This document shows positions 1 through 9,943 of a stretch of DNA of 64,000 nt, piece by piece. Position numbers and translations under genes: made by a program. Every line of letters starts with the position of its first letter. The first letter of the stretch is position 1. The stretch comes from Bog-532 sp963742875 (lineage in GTDB: Bacteria; Actinomycetota; Actinomycetes; Streptosporangiales; Streptosporangiaceae). A model generated the notes under the pieces. That model worked only from the letters and a program-made list of their open reading frames with translations, made no database searches and was not told the DNA's origin. The DNA lies in NCBI GenBank assembly GCA_963742875.1, contig CAVUNO010000025.1, positions 62,001 to 126,000 on the forward strand, written 5' to 3'.

Positions 1-375
1 GGCCCGCTGATGACCGGCCTGCTGCGCGCACGGAACCGGCAGCTAGCGCACTCGGCGCTGAACACGACACGCCCGGCCAGCCTGGCGACCCTGACCGACC
101 GCGAAATACAGGTGCTCGAACTGGTCGCCCTCGGCCGTACCAACACCGCGATCGCCCACATGCTGGGGGTCAGCCCGCGGACGATCGCCAAGCACCTTGA
201 GCACATCTACCGCAAACTCGGCGTTGCCAGCCGCGCGGCAGCAGCCGCCCGCAGCGCACAGCAGCTTGATTCTCTGCGGAACGCGACAGAACAAGAACGG
301 CCCCAAGAGCAGGCAGCGAGGATGACGAAAAAGAGCGCCGCCAGGGCACCAGGCGATACACGACCCGGGCCATAA
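1..375 (+). CDS. LuxR-type HTH regulator, C-terminal end (partial)
   Basis: The reading frame is open from the first base of the window, so only the 3' end of the gene is present. The DREIQVLELVALGRTNTAIA and VSPRTIAKHLEHIYRKLGV segments form a LuxR/FixJ-type helix-turn-helix, the DNA-binding end of a response regulator or MalT-like activator. About 40 further residues, rich in Ala, Arg and Gln, follow the HTH and show no domain. The sensor or effector domain lies upstream of the window, so the inducing signal cannot be read. The family call is firm; the subfamily is open. Confidence 0.8.
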   Translation, partial: GPLMTGLLRARNRQLAHSALNTTRPASLATLTDREIQVLELVALGRTNTAIAHMLGVSPRTIAKHLEHIYRKLGVASRAAAAARSAQQLDSLRNATEQERPQEQAARMTKKSAARAPGDTRPGP

Positions 376-526
376 ACTGGTCACGCCGGATCCTGCTTGC
401 CGCAGCATATCGATCCGGTGCCGAGCATGGCATTCCCAGGCTCCGGAGAGCATATCCAGACCCTGGGATAGTCACAATCACGACGCCGGACTGCACGCAA
501 CCGCAGCCATCGCCCGATGCGGTAGA

Positions 527-838
527 TCATCGGCGTAACAATCGCACATGGGATGCTGTGCGTCGCTGGGTATTCCGTCGTCTACGCTCCGCCTGAGGCC
601 GTAGACAATCGACGCGCACGCGCACACGCTCCTCACCCGAGTTGGGCCAACTTTGTTCACACGTCTGCTGGCGTGGGTATTCGCCTGGAGGGCTTGCCAG
701 ATAATGCCGGCTGGCGGGGTCGGCGTCCTGCCTGAAGGTCTCGAAGCTGACGGTGTAATCCCCGAGGCGCGCGTACCGGCCCTCGATCTGCGCCTCGTCG
801 ACCGCGACCGGAGTGGTCATCCGGTTGGCACTTGGCAT
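527..838 (-). pseudogene. Cupin-type small protein, N-terminal remnant
   Basis: The ATG at 838 has a strong ribosome binding site (AAGGAGG, about 5 bases upstream). The first 43 residues (down to about 710) resemble the start of a family of small actinobacterial cupin proteins, with the run YARLGDYTVSFETFRQDADP. The cupin beta-barrel with its metal ligands should follow, but the frame instead runs into unrelated Arg-rich sequence to the stop at 527. This looks like a 3' truncation. The cupin assignment rests on remembered family sequence; the truncation is inferred from the abrupt change of composition. Confidence 0.5.
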
Positions 839-1006
839 GGTGTCCTCCTTCGGAGGAAGGGTGAGATTGACACCCCTCCGGCGTGACAACTGCCGGAACA
901 CCGTGACACCAGCCATCACGTCAGCGCCCGGTGAGCTGCGGACGAGGCTCCAGCCATCTGTGCAGGCCTGGGCGGCGGGCCGCCGCTGAGCTTGCCCATC
1001 ACCTGC

Positions 1007-1258
1007 TCAGGTGCCAGGCCGCTGCTGCGAGCCACGGTCAGCGCCGGCATCTGAAGGGCCAGCGGGCTCCACGGCGAGCAGTTCGATGCCGAAGTCACGC
1101 AGCCGGTCGAGCAGCCCGTACAGGTGCGCCTGATCCCGTATCTCACCGGTGAGCACGGTCTGGTTGGGCCCGGGTTCCAGCGTCATCCCGTCGAAGGCGG
1201 ACGCGAAGTGATCGCCCAGCCGGCCGCGCATGACGATGCGGTATCTGCTGGCGGTCAC
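1007..1258 (-). CDS. Small conserved actinobacterial protein
   Basis: An 83-residue protein with a GTG start three bases after the GH15 stop codon, so it is the second gene of a two-gene operon. It contains MRGRLGDHFASAFDGMTLEP and a LYGLLDRLRDFGIELLAVEP stretch. Small proteins of this kind occur in many actinomycetes and have no assigned function that I know of. No signal peptide or membrane segment is visible, so it is probably cytoplasmic. The last 15 residues look less conserved than the rest. Confidence 0.65.
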   Translation of the reverse strand: MTASRYRIVMRGRLGDHFASAFDGMTLEPGPNQTVLTGEIRDQAHLYGLLDRLRDFGIELLAVEPAGPSDAGADRGSQQRPGT

Positions 1259-1261
1259 TGG

Positions 1262-3136
1262 TCAGCTCCGATGCCCGGGTGCCTCGCCGGATCCGCCCAC
1301 CGCCAGTGGGTCCTGGCGGGCGGTGCGCTGGCGGGCCTGGGCGATGGCCCAGGCCGCGTTGATCAGGCCGATGTGGCTGAAGGCCTGGGGGTAGTTGCCG
1401 ATCATCTCGCCGCTGGCCGGGTCGACCTCCTCGGCCAGCAGGCCCACGTCGTTGATGGCGGCCACGGCCCGCTCGAAGGTGGCCGTGGCCTGGTCCACCT
1501 CCCCGGCCAGCGCCTGGGCGTGCGCCAGCCAGAATGTGCAGAGCAGGAAGGTGCCCTCCTCACCGGCCAGGCCGTCGTGCGCGAGGTACCGGTACACCAG
1601 GCCCCGTTCGTCGGTCAGCCGGGCGGCGGTGGCGTCGATGGTCGCCTTTATCCGCGGGTCATCGCCGGGCAGGAAGCCGGTGATGGCCAGCATCAGGTTG
1701 GATGCGTCCAGGTCAGCTGACCCGAATGCCTGAGTGAAGGCGCCGGCCTCATCGTTCCAGCCCTGCTCCAGAATGGCCGCGCGGATCTCGTCCCGGGCCG
1801 CCGCCCAGTCCGCCGCCCGGTCCTGGGCGCCGAGCTGGGGGGCCAGGTCGATCGCGCGCTGCAGCGCGGCCCAGCACTGCAGCTTGGAGTAGAGGAAGTC
1901 ACGCGGTTCACCGCGGATCTCCCAGATGCCCTGGTCCTTCTCTTTCCACCGGCTGGCCGCGGTGTCGGCCGCGGCGGCCAGAAATCGCTGGGTGACGGGG
2001 TCGAGGTCACCGAGCTGCTGGACCAGCCGCTGGGCCGCGCCGAGCATCTCGCCGTACACGTCTAGCTGGCGCTGGCTCCACGCCCCGTTGCCGACCCGGA
2101 CCGGCCGGCTGTCCCGCCAGCCGGCCAGGTGCGGCAGCTCCCGCTCGGTCAGGTCACGTTCGCCCCCGATGCCGAACATGATCTGCAGGTCGGTGCCGCG
2201 CTGCAGCTGGGAGGCGGCCGCGTCGGCCAGAAACGTGAAGAACTTGTTCGCCTCGTCCGGGCAGGCCGCCACCCACAGCGCCTCCATGGTCAGGCAGGCG
2301 TCGCGCACCCAGGTGTAGCGGTAGTCCCAGTTGCGCTCGCCGCCCACGGTCTCGGGCAGCGAGGTGGTCGGTGCGGCGACGATCGCGCCGGTCGGCGCGA
2401 ACGTCAGGGCCTGCAGCACCCGCCCGGAGTGATGGACGAGGTCACGCCACGGGCCTTCGTAGGTCTGGTGGATGGCCGACCACGACCGCCAGCCCGCCAG
2501 GGTATCGGCCAGCCGGGCGGCGATCGTGCCCTGATCCCAGGCGGCCACCGGCGGCTCCGCCATCTGGCCATGGGCCAGCGCGAAGCCGGCCACCTGCCCG
2601 GCACTCACGTGCAGCCGCGCGGTGGCGGTGGCCCCGTCGATAGTGAAAGTGACCGGCCCAGACAGCAGCAGCCGCCCCGCGCCGCCCCGCGCAGCCAGGC
2701 CACCAGGCACCGGCTCCAGGATGGGGTGGATCAGGCCGTACTCCGGCCGGGGGGCGTAGCTGACCTCGATGTCCAGCTCCCCGCTGATGCAGGCCAGCTG
2801 GCGCAGCAGTACCCCGGGGGACCCGGTGCCCAGGTCATGGCCGCGCTCGTTGCGGCCCACCGCCAGCGCGTCGGTTAGCACCGCGGTCCCCGTGGCTGTC
2901 GTGAACGTGGTCTCCAGCACCATGGTCTGGTCCGCGTAGCCCCGGCTGGCCGTAGCCGGCCCAGCGGCCGCGATCGAGAAGTGCCCGGCCCCGGGATCAA
3001 GCAGGCCGCCGAAGACCGCAGGGGAGTCGAAACGCGGGAAGCACAGCCAGTCCACCGAGCCGGCCCGGCTGACCAGCGCCGCCGAACGGCAGTCAGACAA
3101 CAGGGCGTAGTCGCCGATCGGCAAGCCATCCATCAC
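1262..3136 (-). CDS. Glycoside hydrolase family 15 protein (trehalase-like)
   Basis: A 624-residue protein of the GH15 glucoamylase-like family; actinobacterial relatives include trehalases that split trehalose to glucose. The N-terminal beta-sandwich begins with IGDYALLSDCRSAALVSR and SVDWLCFPRFDSPAVFGGLL. The (alpha/alpha)6 barrel carries GGERNWDYRYTWVRDACL, and two glutamates in GIWEIRGEPRDFLYSKLQCW and near GEMIGNYPQAFSHIGL fit the usual catalytic pair. Length is normal and there is no signal peptide, so the enzyme is cytoplasmic. The start MMDGLPIG follows a GAGACTGTG stretch, and the downstream small gene is co-transcribed. Substrate (trehalose versus other alpha-glucosides) is inferred from the family only. 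Confidence 0.88.
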   Translation of the reverse strand: MMDGLPIGDYALLSDCRSAALVSRAGSVDWLCFPRFDSPAVFGGLLDPGAGHFSIAAAGPATASRGYADQTMVLETTFTTATGTAVLTDALAVGRNERGHDLGTGSPGVLLRQLACISGELDIEVSYAPRPEYGLIHPILEPVPGGLAARGGAGRLLLSGPVTFTIDGATATARLHVSAGQVAGFALAHGQMAEPPVAAWDQGTIAARLADTLAGWRSWSAIHQTYEGPWRDLVHHSGRVLQALTFAPTGAIVAAPTTSLPETVGGERNWDYRYTWVRDACLTMEALWVAACPDEANKFFTFLADAAASQLQRGTDLQIMFGIGGERDLTERELPHLAGWRDSRPVRVGNGAWSQRQLDVYGEMLGAAQRLVQQLGDLDPVTQRFLAAAADTAASRWKEKDQGIWEIRGEPRDFLYSKLQCWAALQRAIDLAPQLGAQDRAADWAAARDEIRAAILEQGWNDEAGAFTQAFGSADLDASNLMLAITGFLPGDDPRIKATIDATAARLTDERGLVYRYLAHDGLAGEEGTFLLCTFWLAHAQALAGEVDQATATFERAVAAINDVGLLAEEVDPASGEMIGNYPQAFSHIGLINAAWAIAQARQRTARQDPLAVGGSGEAPGHRS

Positions 3137-3157
3137 AGTCTCCCTTTCTCACAGCAG

Positions 3158-4552
3158 TTACAGGCCGTAGGCCTCGAGCAGGTGCAGCCAGACTTCGCTG
3201 ACGGTCGGGAACGATGGCACCGCATGCCACAGCAGGTCGACGGTCACCCCACCGCAGATCGCCACGGTCGCCGAGTGCAGCAGCTCCTGGAGGCCAGGGC
3301 CGGTGAACGTGGCGCCGGCCACCGTACGGCGGTCGTCGTCGATCACCAGCTGGCTGGTGCCGCGGATCCCGTTGCCCTGCGTATAGGCGCCAGGAACGTC
3401 GCCGGTCGGGGTGGTCACGGCGGTGACCCGCAGCCCGGCGGCCCGCGCTTCGGCGAAGGTCAGCCCAGCCGCGCATACCTGGGGATCGGTAAACGTCACC
3501 CGGGGCACGATCCGGTGCGAGGCCACGTCCTCGGCTGGCTGGCCGCAAATCGCCGCGGCAGCGATCCGCGCCTGGTACTTGCCCATGTGGGTCAGGGGCG
3601 CCAGCCCGTTGCAGTCGCCGATCGCGTACAGCCACCCCCCGGCCACGCCCACGGCCCGCAGCTGCCCGTCCACCTGGACAGCGCGCCCCGGTTCCAGGCC
3701 CACCCGATCGAGGCCGAGGCTGGCCGTGGCCGGCCTGCGGCCGACGGCCACCAGGATCTCGTCGCCGGTGAACTCGCGCCCGTCAGCCAGCTGCGCGATC
3801 ACCGGGCCGTCGCTGCCCACCCGGCGGGCGGCTGTCATCTGGGCCCCGGTCACCACGGTAATGCCCTCCGCCTCGAAAGTGGCCCGCAGCTCCTGGCCGG
3901 CGAACGGTTCCTCTCGGGCGAGCAGCCGCTCCGCGCCTTCGAGCACTACCACCTCCGCACAGCCCAGGCGCTTAAACGCCTGCGCCATCTCCACGCCGAT
4001 CGCCCCGCCGCCCAGCACCAGCAGCCGCTGGGGGAGTTCTTTCGCGCCGGTGATCGCCCGGTTGTCCCAGGGGCCCGCCTCGCGCAGGCCGGGGATGGGC
4101 GGGATCAGGGAGGTGGTCCCGGTGGCCAGCATGACTGCCCGCGCGGCCTGAAGCTGCCGGGTGGTGCCGCCTGCCGCCGCCACCTCGACGGCCCGCTCCC
4201 CGGTCAGCCGTCCGGTTCCGCGGATCAGCTCGATGCCCTTACTTTCCAGCCAGGCACGCTGCCCCTCGTCCTGCCAGTGCGCGGTCATGTAATCGCGCTG
4301 CGCGAAGGCCGCGGCCACATCGACCTGGCCGGTGACCGCCTGCGCAGCACCCGGTGCGCGCCGCGCCGCGGCCAGCACGTCACCGGGCCGGATCAGCGTC
4401 TTGCTGGGGATGCAGCCCCAGTACGAGCACTCCCCGCCGACCAGTTCCCGTTCCACGATGGCCACGCTGAGGCCCTGACCGGCCAGGCGGCCTGCGGCGT
4501 GTTCGCCCGCTGGGCCTGCGCCAATCACCAGCACGTCGTATGTGTCGGCCAC
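3158..4552 (-). CDS. FAD-dependent pyridine nucleotide-disulfide oxidoreductase
   Basis: A 464-residue flavoprotein of the dihydrolipoamide dehydrogenase/mercuric reductase class. The FAD-binding GAGPAGEH motif is at residues 11-18 and the redox-active pair is C42 and C47 in GGECSYWGCIPSKTL. The NAD(P)H site is VLGGGAIGVEMAQAF, and the C-terminal dimerization domain ends with a HAVPSFPTVSEVW segment that fits the catalytic His/Glu. I chose the GTG at 4552 because AAGGGGGTCACC precedes it; a longer ATG frame to 4615 lacks this. It does not carry the mercury-binding cysteines of MerA, so the substrate is unknown. It lies just upstream of the GH15 gene on the same strand with 21 bases between them, so one operon is likely. 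Confidence 0.85.
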   Translation of the reverse strand: MADTYDVLVIGAGPAGEHAAGRLAGQGLSVAIVERELVGGECSYWGCIPSKTLIRPGDVLAAARRAPGAAQAVTGQVDVAAAFAQRDYMTAHWQDEGQRAWLESKGIELIRGTGRLTGERAVEVAAAGGTTRQLQAARAVMLATGTTSLIPPIPGLREAGPWDNRAITGAKELPQRLLVLGGGAIGVEMAQAFKRLGCAEVVVLEGAERLLAREEPFAGQELRATFEAEGITVVTGAQMTAARRVGSDGPVIAQLADGREFTGDEILVAVGRRPATASLGLDRVGLEPGRAVQVDGQLRAVGVAGGWLYAIGDCNGLAPLTHMGKYQARIAAAAICGQPAEDVASHRIVPRVTFTDPQVCAAGLTFAEARAAGLRVTAVTTPTGDVPGAYTQGNGIRGTSQLVIDDDRRTVAGATFTGPGLQELLHSATVAICGGVTVDLLWHAVPSFPTVSEVWLHLLEAYGL

Positions 4553-4898
4553 GAGGTGACCCCCTTTACGTCGCGGCGGTCGGATGACCCCGTCGTTACG
4601 GAGTCTCGGCAGCACCGCGTCCGTTACAGCAGCTGGACAAGGTTTCCGGTGCTGGTGAATTAGGCCTCAGCATCCCGGACAGGCGGAGGGCACCCCCTGT
4701 GCGTACTCACTGAGCACCCGGTCGAACATCTGGCCCACGGATCGTTGTCATGCCTGCTCTGTCCGGGGCGCCGCTGTGGTGTTACAACTCGGCGGCGGTT
4801 CCAGCTTCTCACCCGGGTTAGATGAGGTGAGGGGGGAGGTGCCTGGCCGGTTCCCCGGATGAGGCTGCTGCCGTCAGCCGACACCGGGAGGGACCACC
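4553..4898. promoter_or_regulatory. Divergent intergenic region
   Basis: This 346-base stretch separates the minus-strand flavoprotein/GH15 group from the plus-strand sigma factor gene, so it should contain two divergent promoters. I see no convincing gene. An AGGTGAGGGGGGAGGTG run at about 4826 is unusually purine-rich. A GGGAGGGACCACC ribosome binding site precedes the sigma factor ATG. No operator of the GGGAC-N4-GKCCC type is visible here. Confidence 0.4.
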
Positions 4899-5552
4899 AT
4901 GGCACCGATCACCAGCCCCGCCGCCCCGCACGCCGATGAGCTGGGTCAGTCCGACGCGGCTCTCGTTATGCAACTGCGGGCTGGGAACGAGGCGGCCATG
5001 TCCCAGCTGGTGGATGAGTGGTCACCAGCCATGCTGGGGGTCGCCCGCTCGTTCGTGCACAGCGCCCAGTCGGCTGAGGATGTCGTCCAGGACGCCTGGC
5101 TCGGCATGCTGGCCGGCCTGGCCAGGTTCGAAGGCCGGTCATCGCTGCGCACGTGGACGTTCTCCATCCTGGTCAACCGGGCCCGGACGCGTGGCGCGCG
5201 GGAAGCGAGGACGGTTCCGCACGCGTCCCTCGGTGGCCACGGGAGCCAGGCGGCGGATGACTGGCTGGCCGGCCCACAGGCCGGGCGCTGGGCCTCGATC
5301 GATGGCCCGTCGTCCTGGCAGGGTGCTCCCGAAAAGGTGGCGCTGTCCAGAGAGGTGCTGAGCCTGCTGGACGAGGCCCTGTCCGGGCTGCCGGACCGGC
5401 AGCGCCGCGTGCTGACCATGCGGGATGTGTGCGGAATGCCGGCCGGGGAAGTCTGCGCCGTCCTGGGCATCTCGCCGCAGAACCAGCGGGTGCTGCTGCA
5501 CCGGGCCCGGGCTGTGCTGCGCGCTGCCCTCCAGGGCTACTACCGTGGGTGA
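4899..5552 (+). CDS. ECF-type RNA polymerase sigma factor
   Basis: A 217-residue sigma-70 family protein with the ECF layout. Region 2 lies at about residues 28-95 (MSQLVDEWSPAMLGVARSF, then AEDVVQDAWLGMLAGLARFE and WTFSILVNRARTR). Region 4 lies at about 150-212 (ALSGLPDRQRRVLTMRDVCG and VLGISPQNQRVLLHRARAVL). There is no region 3. The linker of about 45 residues is Gly/Ala-rich. No anti-sigma factor gene is adjacent; an SDR gene starts 35 bases downstream, so the two may be co-transcribed. The regulon cannot be deduced. Confidence 0.87.
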   Translation: MAPITSPAAPHADELGQSDAALVMQLRAGNEAAMSQLVDEWSPAMLGVARSFVHSAQSAEDVVQDAWLGMLAGLARFEGRSSLRTWTFSILVNRARTRGAREARTVPHASLGGHGSQAADDWLAGPQAGRWASIDGPSSWQGAPEKVALSREVLSLLDEALSGLPDRQRRVLTMRDVCGMPAGEVCAVLGISPQNQRVLLHRARAVLRAALQGYYRG

Positions 5553-5586
5553 CAGGTGGCACCGGGGGCGGGTGCCTGGGGGGAAC

Positions 5587-6327
<741 letters not shown>

Positions 6328-6349
6328 ACCTGGCCCGGGAGATCCGCTG

Positions 6350-6969
6350 ATGACACGCCACGAGAGCAGCGCCCAGTCTCGCTCCAGCGGCCCGGCCTCC
6401 CGGCCGGGCCTGCGCCGTGAACTGCGGTTCCCGGAGACGGCCTCGGTGTCGGTGGGGGTGATGGCCCCGACGCTGGCCATGTCGGTCACCGGCGTGGCCG
6501 CCGCCACCGCGCTGGGCCGGGCCGCCCGCTCGCGTTCGCCGTGGCCGCCTTGGGCGTCGGGCTGGTCGCCTACGGGTTCGTCCGGCTGGCCGGCGAGTTC
6601 AGCCACGCCGGGTCGGTGTACGCGTTCGTGGGCAACACACTCGGCCCCCGGCCCGGCTTTCTGGCCGGATGGGCACTGCTCGGTACCTACCTGGTGTTCC
6701 CTCCCGTATCCATCATGGGCGTGGCGATCTTCGGGCGTGCCTTCCTGAGCACCACCGGGCTGGCCGCCGACGCGGACTGGTACCCGTTGGCTCTCACCGC
6801 CTGGTTTGTCCTCTATCACAACGTCTGGCCGGTACCTCCAGCGCCGTATGAGTACTTCCCCTACCTGGTCGTCGGCTGGCTGGTTGCGGGCCTGATCGTC
6901 ACCGCCGTGATCCCCGGTTTCGCCATGAAGGTGGACGATGGGCTGGAGCGGGCCGCCGGGATCAAATGA
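6350..6969 (+). pseudogene. APC-family amino acid permease, internally deleted and frameshifted
   Basis: The gene starts at the ATG at 6350, 22 bases after the SDR stop. The first frame has RRELRFPETASVSVGVMAPT and VTGVAAATALG, the N-terminus of an APC-superfamily permease. A frameshift near 6525-6540 moves the reading to LGVGLVAYGFVRLAGEFSHA through SIMGVAIFGRAFL. After that the sequence jumps directly to VPPAPYEYFPYLVVGWLVAG, which belongs to the last two membrane helices of this family. About half of the usual 480-500 residues, the middle helices, is missing. The product cannot be a working transporter. Confidence 0.75.
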
Positions 6970-7045
6970 GCCCCCGCTCCCGGGCCCGGATCACCGCCTC
7001 ACCCCGGGACTCCGCGCCCAGCTTGGCGCTGACCAGGTGAAACAG
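6962..7045 (-). pseudogene. C-terminal end of a LuxR HTH (27 codons)
   Basis: On the minus strand this segment reads LFHLVSAKLGAESRGEAVIR and ends ARERGLI before a stop at 6962-6964. That is the end of a LuxR helix-turn-helix domain. It sits immediately downstream of the truncated MalT-like gene at 7067, whose HTH is otherwise missing. The simplest reading is one regulator gene with an internal deletion that removed most of the HTH and shifted the frame, creating the early stop. The remnant overlaps the 3' end of the opposite-strand permease remnant. Confidence 0.65.
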
Positions 7046-7145
7046 CCTCAGCTCATGACTACGTAGTCATGTAATTTCCGTGATCAAGGGTTCTACCACC
7101 TGGTCAAACGCGTTGACCAATCGGCTCGGGGGGAACTTCGGGCTA
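7025..7145. repeat. 121-bp perfect direct repeat, copy 1
   Basis: Bases 7025-7145 are identical to 37442-37562, in the same orientation. The repeat covers the last 25 codons of the truncated LuxR regulator, its premature stop, and the first codons of the HTH remnant, so it includes the deletion scar. It also contains the perfect 18-bp palindrome CATGACTACGTAGTCATG at 7054-7071. Confidence 0.95.
7054..7071. repeat. 18-bp perfect palindrome at the deletion scar
   Basis: CATGACTACGTAGTCATG is its own reverse complement. It lies exactly where the coding sequence of the truncated regulator ends and its HTH remnant begins. A second copy is inside the repeat at 37442-37562. It could be a by-product of the deletion or a recombination site; the sequence does not decide. 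Confidence 0.8.
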
Positions 7146-8830
7146 AGCGTCCGGCCGACCGCGGACTGCGCATCGCGGAGCAGCGAGGCAGCCAGAGCCA
7201 CATCGCCCCGCATCAGGGCCATCAGGGCCAGGTACCCCTCCGCGTAGATGTAGGCCAGGCGGTTACCGTCGGCTTCGGCCCGCCGGGCCGCCTCGGAGAC
7301 CAGTTCCCGGGCACGGTCCATGTCCCCGAGCCACGTCGACGCGGCGCCGTGCACGAGCCGGTGGACGGTGGCGATGAACGGGTCGCCGGGGTTCGGGGAG
7401 ATCTCCCGCAGCCGGCTCGCGGTCCCGGCCATATCCCCGGTCTTGTACAAATGCAGCGCGCGCAGCACCATCAGCTGGGTATCTGGTGGGACCGAGCTCT
7501 CGGCGTCGTCCAGCGCGGCTCCGACCTCCTCCAGCCGCCCGGTGTCCAGGGCCACCCAGACCCGCGCCGCGGCTAGCGACGCGTCCTCGGCAACCACCCC
7601 GGCAGGCAGGACATCGAGCCACCTGCTCACCGTTTCCAGCTGCCCGGCGTTGAAGTGCTGGCGCCAGTGCGCTGTGATGAGCTCCTTGCTGAGCGCCGGA
7701 TTACCGGAGGCGATCGCGTGCGTGATCGCCTCGGCCGGGTCGCCGTTGCTTTCGTACCACTCCGCCGCCCGCTGATGCAGCGCGGGCGGCTGCTCCGGCG
7801 CCGTCCGGGCCAGCTCATGCCGCAGCAGGCCGCCGAAGAGGTGGTGATACCGGAACCAGTGCCGCTCGTCATCCAGCGGGATCAGGAACAGGTTGGCCCG
7901 GTTCACCTCACTGATCAGCTCGGCGCCGTCGTCCCGCCCTGTGAGCGCGTTGCACAGCGGTGCGCACATCCGGTTGAGTACCGAGGTGACCAGCAGGAAT
8001 TCACGCAGCCGCGGCGGCTGGCTGGTCAGCACCTCCTCACCGAGATAGTTGACGATGTGCCAGTCGGCGCCGGTGAACCGCTCGATGAAGGCTGACGGGT
8101 CGGCCCGGTCGGCCACCCGCAGGGCGGCGAGCTGCAGCCCCGCCGCCCATCCTTCGGTCCGGTCCAGCAGCCGGTGCACGTCCCGCTCGGAAAGCGGCGC
8201 GGCGAGTCGGCCGGCGAAGAACTCCAGTGCCTCGTCCAGGCTGAACCGCAGCTGCTCGGCCCGCAGTTCGGCCAGTTCGCCTCGCACCCGCAGCCGGCTG
8301 AGCGGCAGCGGCGGGTCGGCCCGGGTGATGAGCACCAGGTGCAGCTGGGGCGGGCAGCGATCCAGCAGCGTGTTGACTGACGTATGTACCTGCGTGCTGG
8401 TGATCAGGTGATAGTCGTCCAGCACGAGCACCAGGGGCGCGGCTGCCGATGCCATCTCGTTGATGAACGTGGGGAGCACGTCACGCTGGATGTCCGAGCC
8501 GGCGGCATCCAGCCGCGCGAGCCCGGCCCGGCCCGCCTGGCCCGCGGCCAGCAGGAGGTACCGCCAGAAGCGCGTAGCATCGTCATCGCCGCTGTCCAGC
8601 GACACCCAGCCCGCGGTGACCGGGTCCTGCCGGAGCCACCAGGCGACGAGCGTGCTCTTCCCCCAGCCCGCGGGCGCGACGACCAGGGTCAGCGGCCGCG
8701 TAAGGCCCTGGCGCAGCAGGTCATGCAGGCGCGTGCGCTCCACGGTCTGCTGCCGGGGGCTCGGCCTGAACAACTTGGTCGCGATCACGACCTCGGAATC
8801 GCCAGCCGTCACCCCCACCCGCCCCGTCAT
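7067..8830 (-). pseudogene. MalT-like LuxR-family ATPase regulator lacking its HTH
   Basis: The protein has the N-terminal segment ATKLFRPSPRQQTVERTRLH, a Walker A motif APAGWGKST, a Walker B-like LVLVLDDYHLI, and winged-helix/TPR-like helices. This matches large MalT-type activators, which normally have about 870-930 residues and a C-terminal LuxR HTH. Here it ends after about 587 residues with RLVNAFDQVVEPLITEIT, without the HTH. The end of an HTH is found 22 bases downstream (6962-7045). The start is uncertain: ATG 8830 is the best candidate, although the frame is open to 8947. Without the HTH the protein could not bind DNA. Confidence 0.78.
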
Positions 8831-9039
8831 ACCGAGGTGCGCGCCGGTGGCCCAGGCGCACCGGACGCGTTCGCCGCCGCGTCCGGCCGCGCTGGCTGTG
8901 CCCGGATGTGGTCGACTCGAGATCGACTTTAACGTGCCGTGACCCAAGACCGACAGTGCCCTTGGCCGGCGAAGGCGGGTGGCGCCACCACCGGCTCGCC
9001 GTGTTTGCTGGCGCTCGCCTCAGCGTCCCGCTGGGGCAG

Positions 9040-9315
9040 TCATGCGGCGGGCCCGAACCGCTGCTCCAGCGCTTTCGGGCCTGGGATGAGCACGCCGCCG
9101 CTGATCTGTGAGTTGGTGGTCAGGTACTGCCGGAAGGTCCGGCCCGGGAAGGCCGGGGTGCTCTCGTGCAGCACGTGCGCCAAGTCGTAGACCCGGCCCT
9201 GGCCGACCAGGCGGACCGCTTCGAGGACCTTGCTCGGTGTGATCTCGTTCAGGGCCCCGGCCTGGTCCCCGGCGCCGTATCTCGCAGCCATCGGGCGCGC
9301 GTGCACTGCCGACAT
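9040..9315 (-). pseudogene. Cyclase-family (kynurenine formamidase-like) N-terminal fragment
   Basis: The fragment reads AARYGAGDQAGALNEITPSK and GQGRVYDLAHVLHESTPAFP, the N-terminus of the metal-dependent cyclase family (PF04199 type). The zinc-binding HxGTHxD motif that should come next is absent; the sequence turns into SQISGGVLIPGPKALEQRFG and stops. Only about 75 of the usual 250-330 residues are present. The start is either the GTG/ATG at 9315 or the ATG at 9291. Confidence 0.65.
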
Positions 9316-9884
9316 GCTGGCCGCCGCTGCCGGCCTGGAGGAGCAGGAGTTTGTCGGTGCGCTGGATGAGCTGTGGCGGCGCGGGATCGTCCGCGCGCAT
9401 GTGGGACCCAGCGCGCAAGTTCGGTGAGCGGCTGCGAGCTCGCGCCGAGCGGGACGCCGACCAGGTGCTGTAGGTCGAAAGCGACTACATCCAGGGCATT
9501 GCCGCCTACTGGCCCGGACGGTTGGCCGAGGCCCGCGGTCACTTCGAGGCGGCGATGCTGCGGTTCCAGCCCGCCCGGCGCCATGCGCACGTGCTGCGCT
9601 ACGGGCAGGACCCGGAGTTGCTCGTCCGGCTGCGCCTCGCCCACACGCTCTGGCTGCTCGGCGACCCTGAGGGGGCCGACCGCCAGCGTGATCTCGCGCT
9701 CGCGGTAGCAGAGAAGTCCACCCACCCCTACAGCCGGGCGACTACGCGCGTGTGGGCGGCGATCGTCGCCATAGACCGCCGTGGGTCGCGGAGTTCCGCC
9801 GCCACGTACAGGTGCTGGCGCGATACACGGTCGACGATCCCCCCGCCCAGGTGCGGTCAGAAAGCATTGGACAGCGCGGTGTAA
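9308..9884 (+). pseudogene. Fragments of a large ATPase/TPR transcriptional activator
   Basis: Two plus-strand pieces in different frames belong together. The first (to 9427) reads LAAAAGLEEQEFVGALDELW, as in the ATPase/winged-helix part of SARP- or cyclase-associated activators. The second, after a TAG at 9471-9473, reads AYWPGRLAEARGHFEAAMLR and LRLAHTLWLLGDPEGADRQR, as in the TPR part of the same proteins. The sequence decays into unrelated residues after 9770. Both ends of the gene are lost. I place it in the large multidomain activator class only on sequence style. Confidence 0.55.
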
Positions 9885-9943
9885 CGTTCGGGCCTTCCGG
9901 GTGACTGAGTGACGTAGAACTCGAGAGAACCCGGAGGAAAGCC

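Noticed and set aside
6990..7015. GGGAC-TCCG-CGCCC as an operator site
   Set aside because: It lies inside the LuxR HTH coding remnant and the second half does not match.
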